A stretch of DNA of 64,000 bases from Methanobrevibacter arboriphilus JCM 13429 = DSM 1125 (GTDB lineage Archaea; Methanobacteriota; Methanobacteria; Methanobacteriales; Methanobacteriaceae), in the NCBI RefSeq assembly GCF_002072215.1, contig NZ_JXMW01000029.1, forward strand, positions 1-64,000. The letters run 5' to 3'. Shown one piece after another: positions 1 through 9,040 of this stretch. A model generated the notes under the pieces. The model saw nothing but the letters and a program-made list of their open reading frames with translations. It was not told where the DNA came from and made no database searches. How positions within the stretch are numbered: the first letter of the stretch is position 1; each line of letters begins with the position of its first letter. The position numbers were made by a program, and so were the translations under genes.

Positions 1-1000
1 TGTAGTTAGTGTTCAAATTGGTACTAATGTTACTATTTCTGGTGAGCTTGAGGGTTATGTTGGTAATGGCTCTGACATTTTAACTGTTAGTGTTGATGGT
101 AATGTTTATGATAATGTTATTATTAATTCTACTGGTGGTTGGAGTCTTAATTACACAACTAACCGCACAGGAAACATAACTATTACTGTTAGCTATGCTG
201 GTAATGAAAATTACACTAGTTTTAACAATAATACTAACTTCAATGTTAATAAATTAGCTACATATTCTAGTATTGACCTTTCAGATGATTTTAGAGTAGG
301 GAAAACTACTGTTATAAGTGGTGTTCTTCTCGATGAGGAAGATAATACAATAGCTGATAGTGAATTAGAAATCACTATTGATGGTAAAAAACATTTAGTG
401 AAAACCAATTACAATGGTTACTGGTATTTAACTTATAAACCCAAAAGCACTGGAAAAACTACAGTTGTACTTAATTTCAATGGTGATGCTAAATATTTAG
501 GTTTTACTAACAGCACTAGTTTTGATGTTAAAAAAGGTGAAAGCTTTGTTAATGTTACTGTTAATGAGAATAAGGATGGTTCTGTTGAATTGATTGTTAA
601 AGTAGTTGATGAAGATGGTGATACCATACCAGATTATAAAGTTGATGTTGAATTAGATGGTAAATACATAGGATCTGTGATAACAGATTCTGATGGAGTT
701 GGAATATTCCATATACCAAATTCTAAACTTACACTGGGTAAACATAAGATTACAGCTTTATCAGATAATGAAAATTACTTTAGTAATCTAGCATTTGCTG
801 AATTTGAAACCAAAAACAACAATAACACCAACAACACTAACAATACTAATAAAACTAATAATACTAATGGTAATGGCAATAAAACAAGCGATAATCCTGT
901 AGCAATAGCTACTATGAAAAAAACAGGAATACCAATAATGGCTATTATACTAGTATTGATAAGTATATTTGGAATCAGCTTAAGAAGAAAACAAAATTAA
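1..1000 (+). CDS. Adhesin-like surface protein, C-terminal part (5' end outside the window)
   Basis: The reading frame is open from base 2 to the stop at 998-1000, so the gene begins before the window; the ATG at 398 is internal. The roughly 332 visible residues hold about three Ig-like beta-sandwich repeats of 80-90 residues with recurring sodium-free motifs such as GxWxxxY and TxSYxGNxxY, then an Asn/Thr-rich linker (encoded by about 815-890) and a single C-terminal membrane helix followed by RRKQN. This is the layout of the cell-wall-spanning adhesin-like proteins of Methanobrevibacter, with a C-terminal anchor in the membrane and repeats projecting outward. The ligand cannot be told from sequence. 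The Asn-rich linker has many N-x-T/S sites that could carry N-glycans (inference). Confidence 0.85.
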   Translation, partial: VVSVQIGTNVTISGELEGYVGNGSDILTVSVDGNVYDNVIINSTGGWSLNYTTNRTGNITITVSYAGNENYTSFNNNTNFNVNKLATYSSIDLSDDFRVGKTTVISGVLLDEEDNTIADSELEITIDGKKHLVKTNYNGYWYLTYKPKSTGKTTVVLNFNGDAKYLGFTNSTSFDVKKGESFVNVTVNENKDGSVELIVKVVDEDGDTIPDYKVDVELDGKYIGSVITDSDGVGIFHIPNSKLTLGKHKITALSDNENYFSNLAFAEFETKNNNNTNNTNNTNKTNNTNGNGNKTSDNPVAIATMKKTGIPIMAIILVLISIFGISLRRKQN

Positions 1001-1146
1001 ACATTTTTTTAGGAGGATTTATTTATTTTTCCCTCCATACTTTTTTATTATTTTTTAGGATTTTTACTAGTTTTTCATTCTTATTTTATTTTTCGTTTGA
1101 GATTTATTTATTTTTTTAGGTATTAATGATTCAATATTGATTTAGT
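1001..1146. terminator. Convergent intergenic region with a possible terminator hairpin
   Basis: A run of seven T follows the adhesin stop, and GGAGG at 1012-1016 can pair with CCTCC at 1032-1036 over a 15-base loop, followed by a T-rich tract. It lies between two convergent genes. The stem is only five base pairs, so termination by the T tracts alone is equally possible. Confidence 0.35.
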
Positions 1147-2283
1147 TTATCTTTTAAGCATTAGGTCCATAACACTATATTTCTTTTTTTGTGTTGGTTT
1201 TGAATTTCCCATTAGTGGAGGCATAGATGATTTTAAGAAGTCTTTGTTAGCTCTATTACTTACTTCTTTAAATATCATTTTATATGCTGTACATTGGGGG
1301 TCTACTGATTTAGCTGTTTCAGTAGCTACAATTCCATTATAAGGACAACCTCCTCTACAAAACTTTATATATGTACAGTCTGCACAATCTTCATCTACAA
1401 AGCTTTTAAATTCTTCAAGTTTTTTCCATGCTTTGCTTTTAGTTAAATCTTCCATACTGGGGTTATCTGAAACATTTCCCATTACCCATTCTTCCATACC
1501 ATTAAAACGATAACATGGATAAATGTTTCCATCATGCCCAATAGCTAAAGTATCTCCCATACAGTCTGCAAATGTACATAGAGTTCCTCTCCGCATAAAT
1601 GAGCTTTTACATATATGGTCAAAATCTTTTATTTCAATTTTATCAAGGTCATTTAAGTATCTATCAAGAAGGCTGATTAATAATTTTCCATGGTCTTCTT
1701 GTGATAATGCCCAAGGATCTGCATTATCTCCTCTCATTGATGGTAATGCTGCATGAAGTTTAATATTATAACCATTTTCTAAAAAGAAATCATAAACTTC
1801 TTTTTCATAATCTTTAGAATATGAGGTAAATGTACATATAAAGCTTACTCTGACTCCATTGTCAGTAGCTATTTTATATCCTTTCATAGTTTTATCAAAA
1901 TATCCTTTTCCACGTTGATGGTCATTAATCTCTAGAGGTCCATCAATACTAGTACTGATAGCTACATTGTATTCAGCAAATAGTTTAGCTAATTTTTCAT
2001 CTATTAGCCATAGGTTACTTTGAAGTGAAAAACCAGCTTCTTTATGAGTTGTAGTATTTTTAAGCATTGGTAAAGCTTTTTTGTAGAATTCATAACCTAC
2101 AAGTAATGGTTCTCCTCCATGGAATGTAAAATGAACATAATCATCTCTAAATCCATCTAACCACTTTACAATTTGCTCTATTACTTCAATGTCCATTATT
2201 CCAGAGTCTTTTTTAGATCCCCAGCAGTATTCACAATTTGATGGACAATCAAGAGTTGGTATAATCATTACATGGAAAGTCAT
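1147..2283 (-). CDS. Radical SAM/SPASM enzyme, putative peptide-modifying (anaerobic sulfatase-maturase-like)
   Basis: The 378-residue protein has the radical SAM cluster motif CxxxCxxC at residues 13-20 (CPSNCEYC), the glycine-rich FHGGEPLL stretch near residue 54, and a C-terminal SPASM domain with CTFADC, YPCYRF, CADC, FCRGGC and DPQC, enough cysteines for two auxiliary 4Fe-4S clusters. That architecture belongs to anaerobic sulfatase maturases and RiPP-modifying enzymes that act on Cys or Ser side chains or make thioether bonds. From memory it fits the methanogen 'Mhun_1560 family' of peptide-modifying enzymes (TIGR04083), to be confirmed by HMM. No sulfatase gene is in the window. The only obvious substrate candidate is the Cys-rich 55-residue peptide encoded 220 bp upstream on the same strand. 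The ATG start follows a weak GTGA ribosome site. Confidence 0.88.
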   Translation of the reverse strand: MTFHVMIIPTLDCPSNCEYCWGSKKDSGIMDIEVIEQIVKWLDGFRDDYVHFTFHGGEPLLVGYEFYKKALPMLKNTTTHKEAGFSLQSNLWLIDEKLAKLFAEYNVAISTSIDGPLEINDHQRGKGYFDKTMKGYKIATDNGVRVSFICTFTSYSKDYEKEVYDFFLENGYNIKLHAALPSMRGDNADPWALSQEDHGKLLISLLDRYLNDLDKIEIKDFDHICKSSFMRRGTLCTFADCMGDTLAIGHDGNIYPCYRFNGMEEWVMGNVSDNPSMEDLTKSKAWKKLEEFKSFVDEDCADCTYIKFCRGGCPYNGIVATETAKSVDPQCTAYKMIFKEVSNRANKDFLKSSMPPLMGNSKPTQKKKYSVMDLMLKR

Positions 2284-2289
2284 ATTTTC

Positions 2290-2460
2290 ACTATATTATA
2301 TTCACTATTATTTTTAGTATTAATTAAGATTAAAATATTTTATTTTTGTTTTTATTATTTTATTTTAGGAATTTATTTTAAATATTATATTTTAGGAATT
2401 TATTTTGACTATTCTATTTTTAGGAATTTATTTTGAATATTATATTTTCATATTATATTT
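2290..2460. repeat. Degenerate direct repeats between the Cys-rich peptide gene and the radical SAM gene
   Basis: Three to four imperfect copies of a unit of about 33-37 bases containing TTTTAGGAATTTATTTT are spaced through this stretch. They lie in the presumed leader of the radical SAM gene. I see no coding potential or hairpin that would explain them. Confidence 0.55.
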
Positions 2461-2502
2461 TTGTTTTTATTAATTAATGATTTTTCTATGACTTTTTTTA
2501 TC

Positions 2503-2670
2503 TTATTCTGTTTCTTTATCTTCTTTTGTTTCAAAAACATATCCACATTTATCACAACTTATACATTTCATTTCTGCATGAGCTTTATGTTCGTCTAACA
2601 TTCTTCTTTCAACAGTTTTGTCTTTTGAGCCACATTTTGGGCATTCTGCTAATAGTTGTTCTAATTTCAT
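2503..2670 (-). CDS. 55-residue Cys-rich peptide, candidate substrate of the neighbouring radical SAM enzyme
   Basis: Read from ATG at 2670-2668 to TAA at 2505-2503, the frame encodes 55 residues that begin MKLEQLLAECPKCG and end KETE. Five cysteines lie at 10, 13, 36, 39 and 42 as CPKC and CISCDKC, with two histidines at 28 and 31 in a charged central segment. The arrangement could bind zinc as a ribbon, but the odd fifth Cys and the radical SAM/SPASM gene just downstream on the same strand suggest a modified peptide. From memory it resembles the short methanogen Cys-rich peptides grouped as TIGR04165, which curators paired with TIGR04083 enzymes. It has no signal peptide. No clear ribosome-binding site precedes the ATG, so translation may be leaderless. 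Confidence 0.72.
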   Translation of the reverse strand: MKLEQLLAECPKCGSKDKTVERRMLDEHKAHAEMKCISCDKCGYVFETKEDKETE

Positions 2671-3119
2671 GTTATTATTTTTGTATTTATATTTTAAATA
2701 AATTTTTCTAATTTTTATCTATCAAATAGTGAGTGTTTGTGGTAAAATTTAAATAATATGATTAATAAATTATCTTTTTATAATTATTAATAATGATAAA
2801 TATTACTTATTTTAATATTAATCATACTAGTATTAATTATACTATATTTAATCATACTATATTTAATCGTACTATATTTAATCATACTATGTTATTTAAA
2901 TAAAGTTATAATCATTCACTGAATTATAATTTTTATACTAAATCATTATCATTATATTGGATTATAATTTTTATAGTAATTATAAAATTTATACTAAATA
3001 TCATAGTTTTATAATATCATAGTTTTATTATATTATCATAATAATATTTTGAAATAGTAATTATAAAAAGTTAATTTAAATAAAATTGAAAGCCAATTTA
3101 GGTAAATAAAGGTATTTAT
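2671..3119. repeat. Non-coding region with a 15-base tandem repeat (2820-2894)
   Basis: This 449-bp gap separates divergent genes. At 2820-2894 there are five adjoining 15-base units of the form AATCATACTATATTT, each differing by one to four bases. The remainder is A/T sequence with several ATAATTTTTATA-like blocks. Promoters for both flanking genes must lie here but no single TATA box stands out. Confidence 0.8.
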
Positions 3120-4559
3120 ATGAGTTCAAGATTAAAAGAATCAAATTATATAGAATTTGAGAAAAAAATTCAAGATAATTCGTCTAAAGGTAATCTATCT
3201 AAGAATAAATATGTTGTAATCATAACTGCACTATCTTATTTTTTGTGTGGTTTTTCAGTATCAGTAATATCAGTTGCATTACCAACTATGGCTCGAGACT
3301 TTGCAGTTAGTGCTGTAGCTCAAAATTGGATAGCTATGGTTTTTTTCTTATCAATAGCTATTTTTTCACTACCTTTTGGAAAAATATCAGCAAAATTTGG
3401 ATTAAAAAAGACTTTCTATATAGGATTAATACTTCTTATAATAGGTTCTTTTGGAGTTTCTATTTCAAATTCTTCTGATATTTTAATAGCTTTTAGAGCT
3501 TTACAAGGTTTAAGTGTTGCAATTTTAAATGTTTCAACCTTAGCTATTGTAACTGAATCTTTACCATTAAATGAAAGAGGTAAAGGAATTGGAATTATCA
3601 CTTCCATTGCATATGTTGGACTTATTGCAGCTAATGTTATTGGTGGTTTTTTAACTAATAATTTTGGATGGAGAAGTGTTTTTTTATTTGTTATACCATT
3701 TTTAATATTAACTATTTTAATTACTTACTTTAAAGTTCCAAATGAATGGGTTTTAATAAAAGATGATAAGTTTGACTATGTTGGAGCTTTAATTTTTGGA
3801 TTAGCTATTTCACTCTTAACTTATGGTTTTACAATAATGCATACATTACACGGTGTAGGTTTACTAATATTATCAATAATATTATTTGTGATTTTTGGAA
3901 AACGGCAGTTAAAAATAAAGTTTCCACTATTTCCAGTTAAAATTTTGAAAAATAAAAAATTTACTTATTCAAGTATTGCTGCATTATTATGTTCTTTTTC
4001 AACATTTGTTGTTATTTATATTGTTGATTATCATTTACAATACATAAATAATGTTGATCCTCAAACTACTGGATTAATTCTAATGTTAGCTCCAATTTCA
4101 ATGGCTATATCTACATTTTTTGCTGGAAGATTTTCTGATAGATTTAATCCTCAATTTATTGCAAGTTTTGGTTTATGTATAGTTTTCATAGCTCTAATAA
4201 TCCTTACTCTCTTAAATGAAACTACTTCATTATCAGTTGTTATTTTAGCTATTGTTCTTGAAGGTATTGGTTATGGAATATTTATATCTCCGAATACAAA
4301 CATTGTTGTAAGTTCTCTTCCAGATAAATTAGCCTCAATTGCATCAGCTACTGTTTCAACAACAAGAGTTATAGGAGAAACTTTAAGTTTAGGGATTTGG
4401 ACTGTTATTTTTGCAATTATAATGGGATCTCTTCAGATAATTCCTAAATATTATCCATTGTTAATTGAAAGTTCACAAATTGTTTCTATTTTACTAGCTT
4501 GTGGTTGCTTGATAGGTATTATTTTTTCTTTGATTGGGGTAAAAAATTCAAAATTTTAA
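3120..4559 (+). CDS. MFS transporter, probable 14-helix drug:H+ antiporter (DHA2/EmrB-QacA type)
   Basis: The 479-residue protein is almost wholly hydrophobic after a charged 30-residue N-terminus and can be divided into about 14 membrane helices, as in the DHA2 subfamily. Motif A is present after helix 2 as GKISAKFGLKK, and a motif-C-like stretch (GLIAANVIGGFL) lies in helix 5, which is typical of proton antiporters that export drugs. The nearest recognisable relatives are EmrB/QacA-type exporters; the substrate is unknown. It stands alone, with long flanking non-coding DNA and no regulator beside it. The start is the ATG at 3120 with a poor AGGTA ribosome site. Confidence 0.87.
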   Translation: MSSRLKESNYIEFEKKIQDNSSKGNLSKNKYVVIITALSYFLCGFSVSVISVALPTMARDFAVSAVAQNWIAMVFFLSIAIFSLPFGKISAKFGLKKTFYIGLILLIIGSFGVSISNSSDILIAFRALQGLSVAILNVSTLAIVTESLPLNERGKGIGIITSIAYVGLIAANVIGGFLTNNFGWRSVFLFVIPFLILTILITYFKVPNEWVLIKDDKFDYVGALIFGLAISLLTYGFTIMHTLHGVGLLILSIILFVIFGKRQLKIKFPLFPVKILKNKKFTYSSIAALLCSFSTFVVIYIVDYHLQYINNVDPQTTGLILMLAPISMAISTFFAGRFSDRFNPQFIASFGLCIVFIALIILTLLNETTSLSVVILAIVLEGIGYGIFISPNTNIVVSSLPDKLASIASATVSTTRVIGETLSLGIWTVIFAIIMGSLQIIPKYYPLLIESSQIVSILLACGCLIGIIFSLIGVKNSKF

Positions 4560-5003
4560 GAATTTAAAATTTTAAGAATTTAGAGATTAAAATAATAACA
4601 TATATTGAAAAATAATAACTTATAGTAATTTTAATAGATAATTATATTTTTTATTTATTAATTATTTTCTTATATTAGTTATTTACATCTATTATTTATT
4701 TTCTTCTATTAGTTATTTACATCTATAATTTTATTTATTATATAATTATTTTTATAAAAAAGTAATTAAACATAATTTTGTTTTAATAATCATGATTTCA
4801 TTTTAGTATAATGAAACATTGTTTTATTAAATTATGGTTTATTTTATAAAAATTTATATACTTTATGTAATATAATTTATATTCAATTAATTTAATTCAA
4901 TTTACTTTTTATTCAATTTGTATTATTTATTCAATTTGTATTAGATATTTTATATAAAATATAATTTATATTATGTAATTTTTTAGAAATTTAGGTAGAT
5001 TTT
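4560..5003. other. Non-coding region with a direct repeat and probable hisG promoter
   Basis: A 19-base sequence, ATTAGTTATTTACATCTAT, occurs at 4674-4692 and again at 4708-4726 inside a 34-base period. Further down, AAAAATTTATATAC at about 4848-4861 is a good archaeal BRE/TATA box roughly 140 bases before hisG. No open frame with a ribosome site is present. Confidence 0.6.
4848..4861 (+). promoter_or_regulatory. Putative BRE/TATA promoter element of hisG
   Basis: An A-run followed by TTTATATAC matches the archaeal BRE plus TATA consensus. Its position would give a leader of roughly 115 bases. In so AT-rich a background such matches arise by chance, so confidence is low. Confidence 0.35.
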
Positions 5004-5987
5004 ATGGAGATTGTAATTGGGCTTCCTAAGGGAAGTTTAAATAATGTAAATAGAGGGAACACCTATCAACTTTTTAAAGATGCTGGGTATGAAGTTCGTG
5101 GATATGAACCTGGAAACGAGTCTTATGAAATTAATATTGCTAATGATGAGGAAATTAAGGCATTTTTAACTCGTCCTCAAAGTACTCCTGTTGAACTCAA
5201 TAGGGGAATGGTTGATATTGCTATTGTTGGCGAAGACTGGGTTAAAGAAGAGTCTGTTTCTCATGAAGGAGGAATAACAAAAATTGGTGACCTTGATTAT
5301 GGTCAAACTCGTCTTATAGTAGCTGTTCCAGTTGATTCTCCTTATTTCTCTTTAAGTGAATTTTTTAGACTTAATAAAGATCGTAAAACTCCTATTCTCT
5401 GTTTTACAGAGTATCCAAACCTTACTCGTAAGCATATTATGGAAAATGATGGGTATAAAGAAGTTTTTGGAGATTCTATTCCTCTTGTTCAAGTTAGAGG
5501 TTTAGTTGATGGTGAAAATGATATGGTTCAGATAATTAATTCTGATGGTGCTACTGAGGTATATATAGCTAAAGGTGCAGATCTTATTGTGGATAATACT
5601 CAAACAGGTAGTAGTTTAAAGAAAGCTGGTTTAGTTGAGCTTGAAACTATAATGCATTCATCTGCTGGTCTTTATGCAGGTGTTAGCTGTGTTGATGAAA
5701 AAATGGAAAAAGCTAAAATGATTTTTGAACAGCTTTATGGTGCAACTACTGCTAGAAAATACTTTGATGTTAAATTTAATGTTAACAATGATATTGCTTT
5801 AGTTGTAAGTGATTTTTTAGTGGATAATGGTTATTGTTCTGATGAGCCTACCATTAATTCTGGAAGTAAATTTTCTCAGATTAATGTTTTAATTGAAAAA
5901 AATAAGTTTCCAGAAATGCTAAATGGTATAAAAAAATATAATGCTTCGTCTGTTGTTAGAAATGATGTTAAACAATATGTAAAATGA
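5004..5987 (+). CDS. hisG: ATP phosphoribosyltransferase
   Basis: This enzyme catalyses the first step of histidine synthesis, joining ATP and PRPP to form phosphoribosyl-ATP. The N-terminus [12 protein letters not shown], the [11 protein letters not shown] stretch and the PRPP-binding segment [19 protein letters not shown] are diagnostic. The last 70 or so residues (from about 255) form the ACT-like regulatory domain of the long, HisZ-independent form, so feedback inhibition by histidine is expected. At 327 residues it is somewhat longer than the usual 285-300, with extra length in the middle (about 120-165) and before the regulatory domain. The ATG at 5004 follows TTTAGGTAGATTTT. Other his genes in the window (hisI, hisS) lie 30 kb away, so the pathway is scattered. 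Confidence 0.93.
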   Translation: MEIVIGLPKGSLNNVNRGNTYQLFKDAGYEVRGYEPGNESYEINIANDEEIKAFLTRPQSTPVELNRGMVDIAIVGEDWVKEESVSHEGGITKIGDLDYGQTRLIVAVPVDSPYFSLSEFFRLNKDRKTPILCFTEYPNLTRKHIMENDGYKEVFGDSIPLVQVRGLVDGENDMVQIINSDGATEVYIAKGADLIVDNTQTGSSLKKAGLVELETIMHSSAGLYAGVSCVDEKMEKAKMIFEQLYGATTARKYFDVKFNVNNDIALVVSDFLVDNGYCSDEPTINSGSKFSQINVLIEKNKFPEMLNGIKKYNASSVVRNDVKQYVK

Positions 5988-6066
5988 GCCATTATATAAT
6001 TTTTTTTTAAATAATAGATCAGTTCTTTTAATAATAACTTACTATTTTAATAATAGGATGTATTTT

Positions 6067-6714
6067 ATGAATATTAAAAATAATATAATTTTAGCAATGG
6101 ATTTAATGGATATTTTAGAAGCTTATGAGGTTGTTGAGGAAATTTCAGATTATATTAACACAATCAAAATTGGTTATCCATTAACATTAGCTGAAGGGCT
6201 TGAATCTATAGGTATATTTAAGGATAATTTTGATTTTAATATTATTTGTGATTATAAGGTAGCTGATATTCCTGAAACTAATTCTAAAATAGCTGATTTA
6301 ACTTTTAATGCTGGTGCTGATGCTATTATAACTCATGGTTTTGTTGGAGAGGATAGTGTTAAAGCTTGTTTGGATGTTGCCTCTGATTATGATGGTGATG
6401 TTTTTCTTTTAACAGAAATGTCTCATTCTGGGGCTCAGATGTTTCTTCAAGGAGTTGCTGATGATATAGCTAAAATGGGTCTTGAAATGGGGATTAAAAA
6501 CTATGTAGCTCCTTCAACAAGACTTAATAGGCTTTCTGAAATTAGGAATATTGTTGGAAAGGATTCTTTTATCATATCTCCTGGTGTCGGTACTCAAGGT
6601 GGAGATCCTAAGGATACTTTGGAATATGCTGATGCTTTAATTATTGGAAGGTCTATTTATGCTTCAAATAATCCTAAAGAAGCTACTGAAAGTATTTTAA
6701 ATTCTTTAAAATAG
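6067..6714 (+). CDS. pyrF: Orotidine-5'-phosphate decarboxylase
   Basis: The product decarboxylates OMP to UMP, the last step of pyrimidine nucleotide synthesis. It is a TIM barrel of 215 residues. The substrate-binding Asp in ILAMD, the Lys of KIGYPL, the catalytic DYKVADIPET motif (Asp-Lys-Asp tetrad), PGVGTQGG of the phosphate site and GRSIYAS near the C-terminus are all present. I place the start at the ATG at 6067 because AGGATG (6055-6060) then serves as its ribosome site with six-base spacing; the ATG at 6058 lies inside that site. It follows hisG by 79 bp and may be co-transcribed. Confidence 0.94.
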   Translation: MNIKNNIILAMDLMDILEAYEVVEEISDYINTIKIGYPLTLAEGLESIGIFKDNFDFNIICDYKVADIPETNSKIADLTFNAGADAIITHGFVGEDSVKACLDVASDYDGDVFLLTEMSHSGAQMFLQGVADDIAKMGLEMGIKNYVAPSTRLNRLSEIRNIVGKDSFIISPGVGTQGGDPKDTLEYADALIIGRSIYASNNPKEATESILNSLK

Positions 6715-7277
6715 TTATATTTTTTTTTAAATTATTAAAATGATTATATTTATTTTTTATTATTAAAGTAATACGATTTTTAATATTATTTTTAATATTA
6801 TTTTCAATATTAATTTTATTATTAATTTTAATATATTTTTAATTTTATTTAGTAGTATAATTTAGTATAATTTTATTTATATGACCTTTATTTATATAGT
6901 ATTCATGTATTTATCTATGATTAATATTTATTAATATTATTTTTTATTTTATTATATACTTTATTTCTTTATTTTTTCTTAATTTTACATATTTCTTATT
7001 AACATTAAGCATATTTTTTTCCATTTGATTTAAATTAATTAAATTTGACTTTAAAAAATCAAAACATTTAAATAATATATTAATAAATTATTATTATCAA
7101 ATAAACTTTATTTGTATTAAAGTTTGTTTTATATTATATGATGTAGTTAAATTTAATGTTATTTATATCATTAAAAAGATCTAATATTTTAATTCGATAT
7201 TTGTCATTATCAATATTTGTCATTAAATTTAACTATAAAATTTTTTGCTTAATAAAAATAATATGGAGAGATATTTT
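6715..7277. other. Non-coding region upstream of the cobalt-transport operon
   Basis: Following pyrF is a T-run (6720-6730) that could end transcription. The next 400 bases are simple A/T sequence. A short frame at 7156-7347 overlaps cbiM out of frame and has no support. Directly upstream of cbiM lies a 13-base direct repeat, listed separately. Confidence 0.6.
7197..7225 (+). promoter_or_regulatory. 13-base direct repeat upstream of cbiM, possible operator
   Basis: ATATTTGTCATTA occurs at 7197-7209 and at 7213-7225, a spacing of 16 bases, 53-81 bases before the cbiM start. Repeated half-sites at this distance would fit a metal- or corrinoid-responsive repressor binding near the promoter, but no regulator gene is adjacent. 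Confidence 0.3.
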
Positions 7278-7976
7278 ATGCACATTATGGAAGGATTTTT
7301 ACCACCAATTTGGTGTCTTTTCTGGTATATACTTTCAATTCCTGTAATTGCTTATGGTATTATAAGAATCAAAAAAGTAACTGAGGAAACACCAGAATCT
7401 AAGTCATTGTTGGCAGTTAGTGGTGCTTTTATGTTTGTACTTTCATCATTGAAAATACCTTCTGTTACTGGTAGTTGTTCACATCCTACTGGTAATGGTT
7501 TAGGAGCAGCTATATTTGGACCTGCTGTAGCTGCAGTTCTTGCAACAATTGTATTACTATTTCAGGCAATACTTTTAGCTCATGGTGGTTTAACTACTCT
7601 TGGAGCAAATGTATTTTCTATGGGTATTATTGGACCTTTAGTAGCTTGGGGAGTTTATAAAGGATTTACAAAATCAGGAATTTCTGCTGCTATAGCTATA
7701 TTCTTTGCAGCATTCCTTGGAGATCTTTTCACCTATGTTACAACTTCATTCCAATTAGCAATGGCTTTCCCAGAACCTACTTTTCAAGCAGCTCTTACTA
7801 CATTTTTAGGAATATTCGCTATAACTCAAATTCCATTAGCTATTGCTGAAGGATTGTTAACTGTTGTTATTTGGGATCAATTGACTAAATATAAACCAAG
7901 ATTACTTGAAAAATTAAATGCTTTAAAAATTAGTTCTTCTTCTAAAAAATCTTCAGAAGTTTCAGGAGATAGCTAA
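7278..7976 (+). CDS. cbiM: Cobalt/nickel ECF transporter, substrate-specific subunit CbiM
   Basis: CbiM captures the metal ion for an energy-coupling-factor importer. The 232-residue protein starts MHIMEGFLP, and in structures of this family the free N-terminus and His2 coordinate the metal, so the start must be the ATG at 7278; it has a GGAGAG site seven bases upstream. Longer frames from 7245 would bury His2 and are rejected. A second metal-binding stretch, [10 protein letters not shown], follows near residue 60. Six to seven membrane helices fill the rest, and the C-terminal tail is Ser/Lys rich. Because the corrin gene cbiT is in the same window, cobalt is the likelier ion, but nickel cannot be excluded. 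It heads the cluster cbiM-cbiN-cbiQ-EamA-cbiO. Confidence 0.93.
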   Translation: MHIMEGFLPPIWCLFWYILSIPVIAYGIIRIKKVTEETPESKSLLAVSGAFMFVLSSLKIPSVTGSCSHPTGNGLGAAIFGPAVAAVLATIVLLFQAILLAHGGLTTLGANVFSMGIIGPLVAWGVYKGFTKSGISAAIAIFFAAFLGDLFTYVTTSFQLAMAFPEPTFQAALTTFLGIFAITQIPLAIAEGLLTVVIWDQLTKYKPRLLEKLNALKISSSSKKSSEVSGDS

Positions 7977-7997
7977 GTTGATGGTGATGTTGATATT

Positions 7998-8294
7998 ATG
8001 AGTACTAGAAATAGAGATATAATTTTATTAATTCTTGTAGCTATTATTGCTATAGCTCCAATGGTAATGTATTCTGGGCTTGGAGAGGATCAAGGTTACT
8101 TTAGTGGTTCTGATGGTGCTGCTGGTGAAGCTATTGAGGAACTTGGTTATGAACCATGGTTTTCTTCTTTTTGGGAACCTCCAAGTGGTGAAATAGAAAG
8201 TTTACTCTTTGCACTTCAAGCTGCAATTGGTGCAATAATCATTGGTTATTTCATTGGTTATTGGAGAGGAGCTTCTAAAAATAAAAAAGAATAA
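7998..8294 (+). CDS. cbiN: Cobalt transport protein CbiN
   Basis: CbiN is the small accessory subunit that allows metal loading of CbiM. The 98-residue protein has one membrane helix at about 8-27, an extracytoplasmic loop with GLGEDQGYFSGSDG and EPWFSSFWEPPSGEIESLLFA-like family features, and a second helix at about 70-88. It begins 21 bp after cbiM with GGTGAT as ribosome site and is surely co-transcribed. Confidence 0.92.
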   Translation: MSTRNRDIILLILVAIIAIAPMVMYSGLGEDQGYFSGSDGAAGEAIEELGYEPWFSSFWEPPSGEIESLLFALQAAIGAIIIGYFIGYWRGASKNKKE

Positions 8295-8365
8295 TCATAG
8301 AAAGAAGCACATATATAATTTGATTAATTTGATATGGATATTTTTTAATATAGGGATTGTTTAAA

Positions 8366-9040
8366 TTGGAAATTGATTATATTGCTCATACAAATAATTT
8401 AAGAGATGTTAAAAGTACTTATAAGCTTATAATATCCATTTCTTTAATGATATTTGCTTTAATAGTCAATTTACCAATTGTTTCTCTTTTTATAACCTTT
8501 TTAATTGGAATCTCTCTGCTTACAATAGCTAAAATCCCATTTAAATTTTATATTAAGTTCATGTCTATTCCATTTGGATTTGCTTTGATAACTTGTATTT
8601 TCATGGCATTTTTCTTTGGTAGTGGAACTGTAATTTTTAATACTGGTATCTTAGGTATTGTTGTTCGAGAAGATGCTTTATCGCTTGCAATAACTACTTT
8701 TTGTAGAACTTTAGCCTGCTTTTCTGCTCTTGGCTTTTTGTCTTTAACTACTCCAATTGCTCTGATATTAAATGATTTAAGTAAAATTAAAATTCCTAAA
8801 ATTTTTATTGAAATAGCTTTATTAATGTATACTTCTATTTTTGTCTTTTTAGATCAGATTAAAATAATGACAAATGCTCAAAAAACAAGAATGGGGTATA
8901 ATGGGTTTAAAAATTCTTATAGGTCTTTAGGTCTTTTAATATCTAATTTGTTTTTTAGATCCCTTGATAAAGGTGAAAAATTACAATATGCATTAGATTC
9001 TAGAGGTTATAATGGTGAATTACCTAAGTATGATCCTTAA
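8366..9040 (+). CDS. cbiQ: Cobalt/nickel ECF transporter, transmembrane coupling subunit CbiQ
   Basis: CbiQ is the T-component that links the metal-binding CbiM/N to the ATPase CbiO. The protein of about 224 residues has about five membrane helices and, in the C-terminal half, the two Ala-Arg-Gly-type coupling helices seen as AQKTRMGYNGF and ALDSRGYNG, which dock into the ATPase. The start is a TTG. Of two in-frame candidates, 8357 and 8366, I prefer 8366 because TAGGGA at 8351-8356 is then nine bases away; for 8357 it would be immediately adjacent. The gap to cbiN is 71 bp. Confidence 0.9.
   Translation: MEIDYIAHTNNLRDVKSTYKLIISISLMIFALIVNLPIVSLFITFLIGISLLTIAKIPFKFYIKFMSIPFGFALITCIFMAFFFGSGTVIFNTGILGIVVREDALSLAITTFCRTLACFSALGFLSLTTPIALILNDLSKIKIPKIFIEIALLMYTSIFVFLDQIKIMTNAQKTRMGYNGFKNSYRSLGLLISNLFFRSLDKGEKLQYALDSRGYNGELPKYDP

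Noticed and set aside
398-1000. A complete small surface-protein gene starting at ATG 398
   Set aside because: The same frame is open back to base 2 and encodes further Ig-like sequence, so the ATG is internal to a gene cut by the window edge.
2526-2711. Plus-strand frame of 61 residues
   Set aside because: It is the antisense of the Cys-rich peptide gene and has no ribosome site or plausible protein features.
7050-7277. Cobalamin riboswitch upstream of cbiM
   Set aside because: No B12-box-like conserved sequence or stable stems could be found in this A/T stretch; only the 13-base direct repeat remains.
7156-7347. Plus-strand 63-residue frame before cbiM
   Set aside because: It overlaps cbiM in another frame, is biased to Ile, Leu and Phe as expected of A/T DNA, and lacks a ribosome site.
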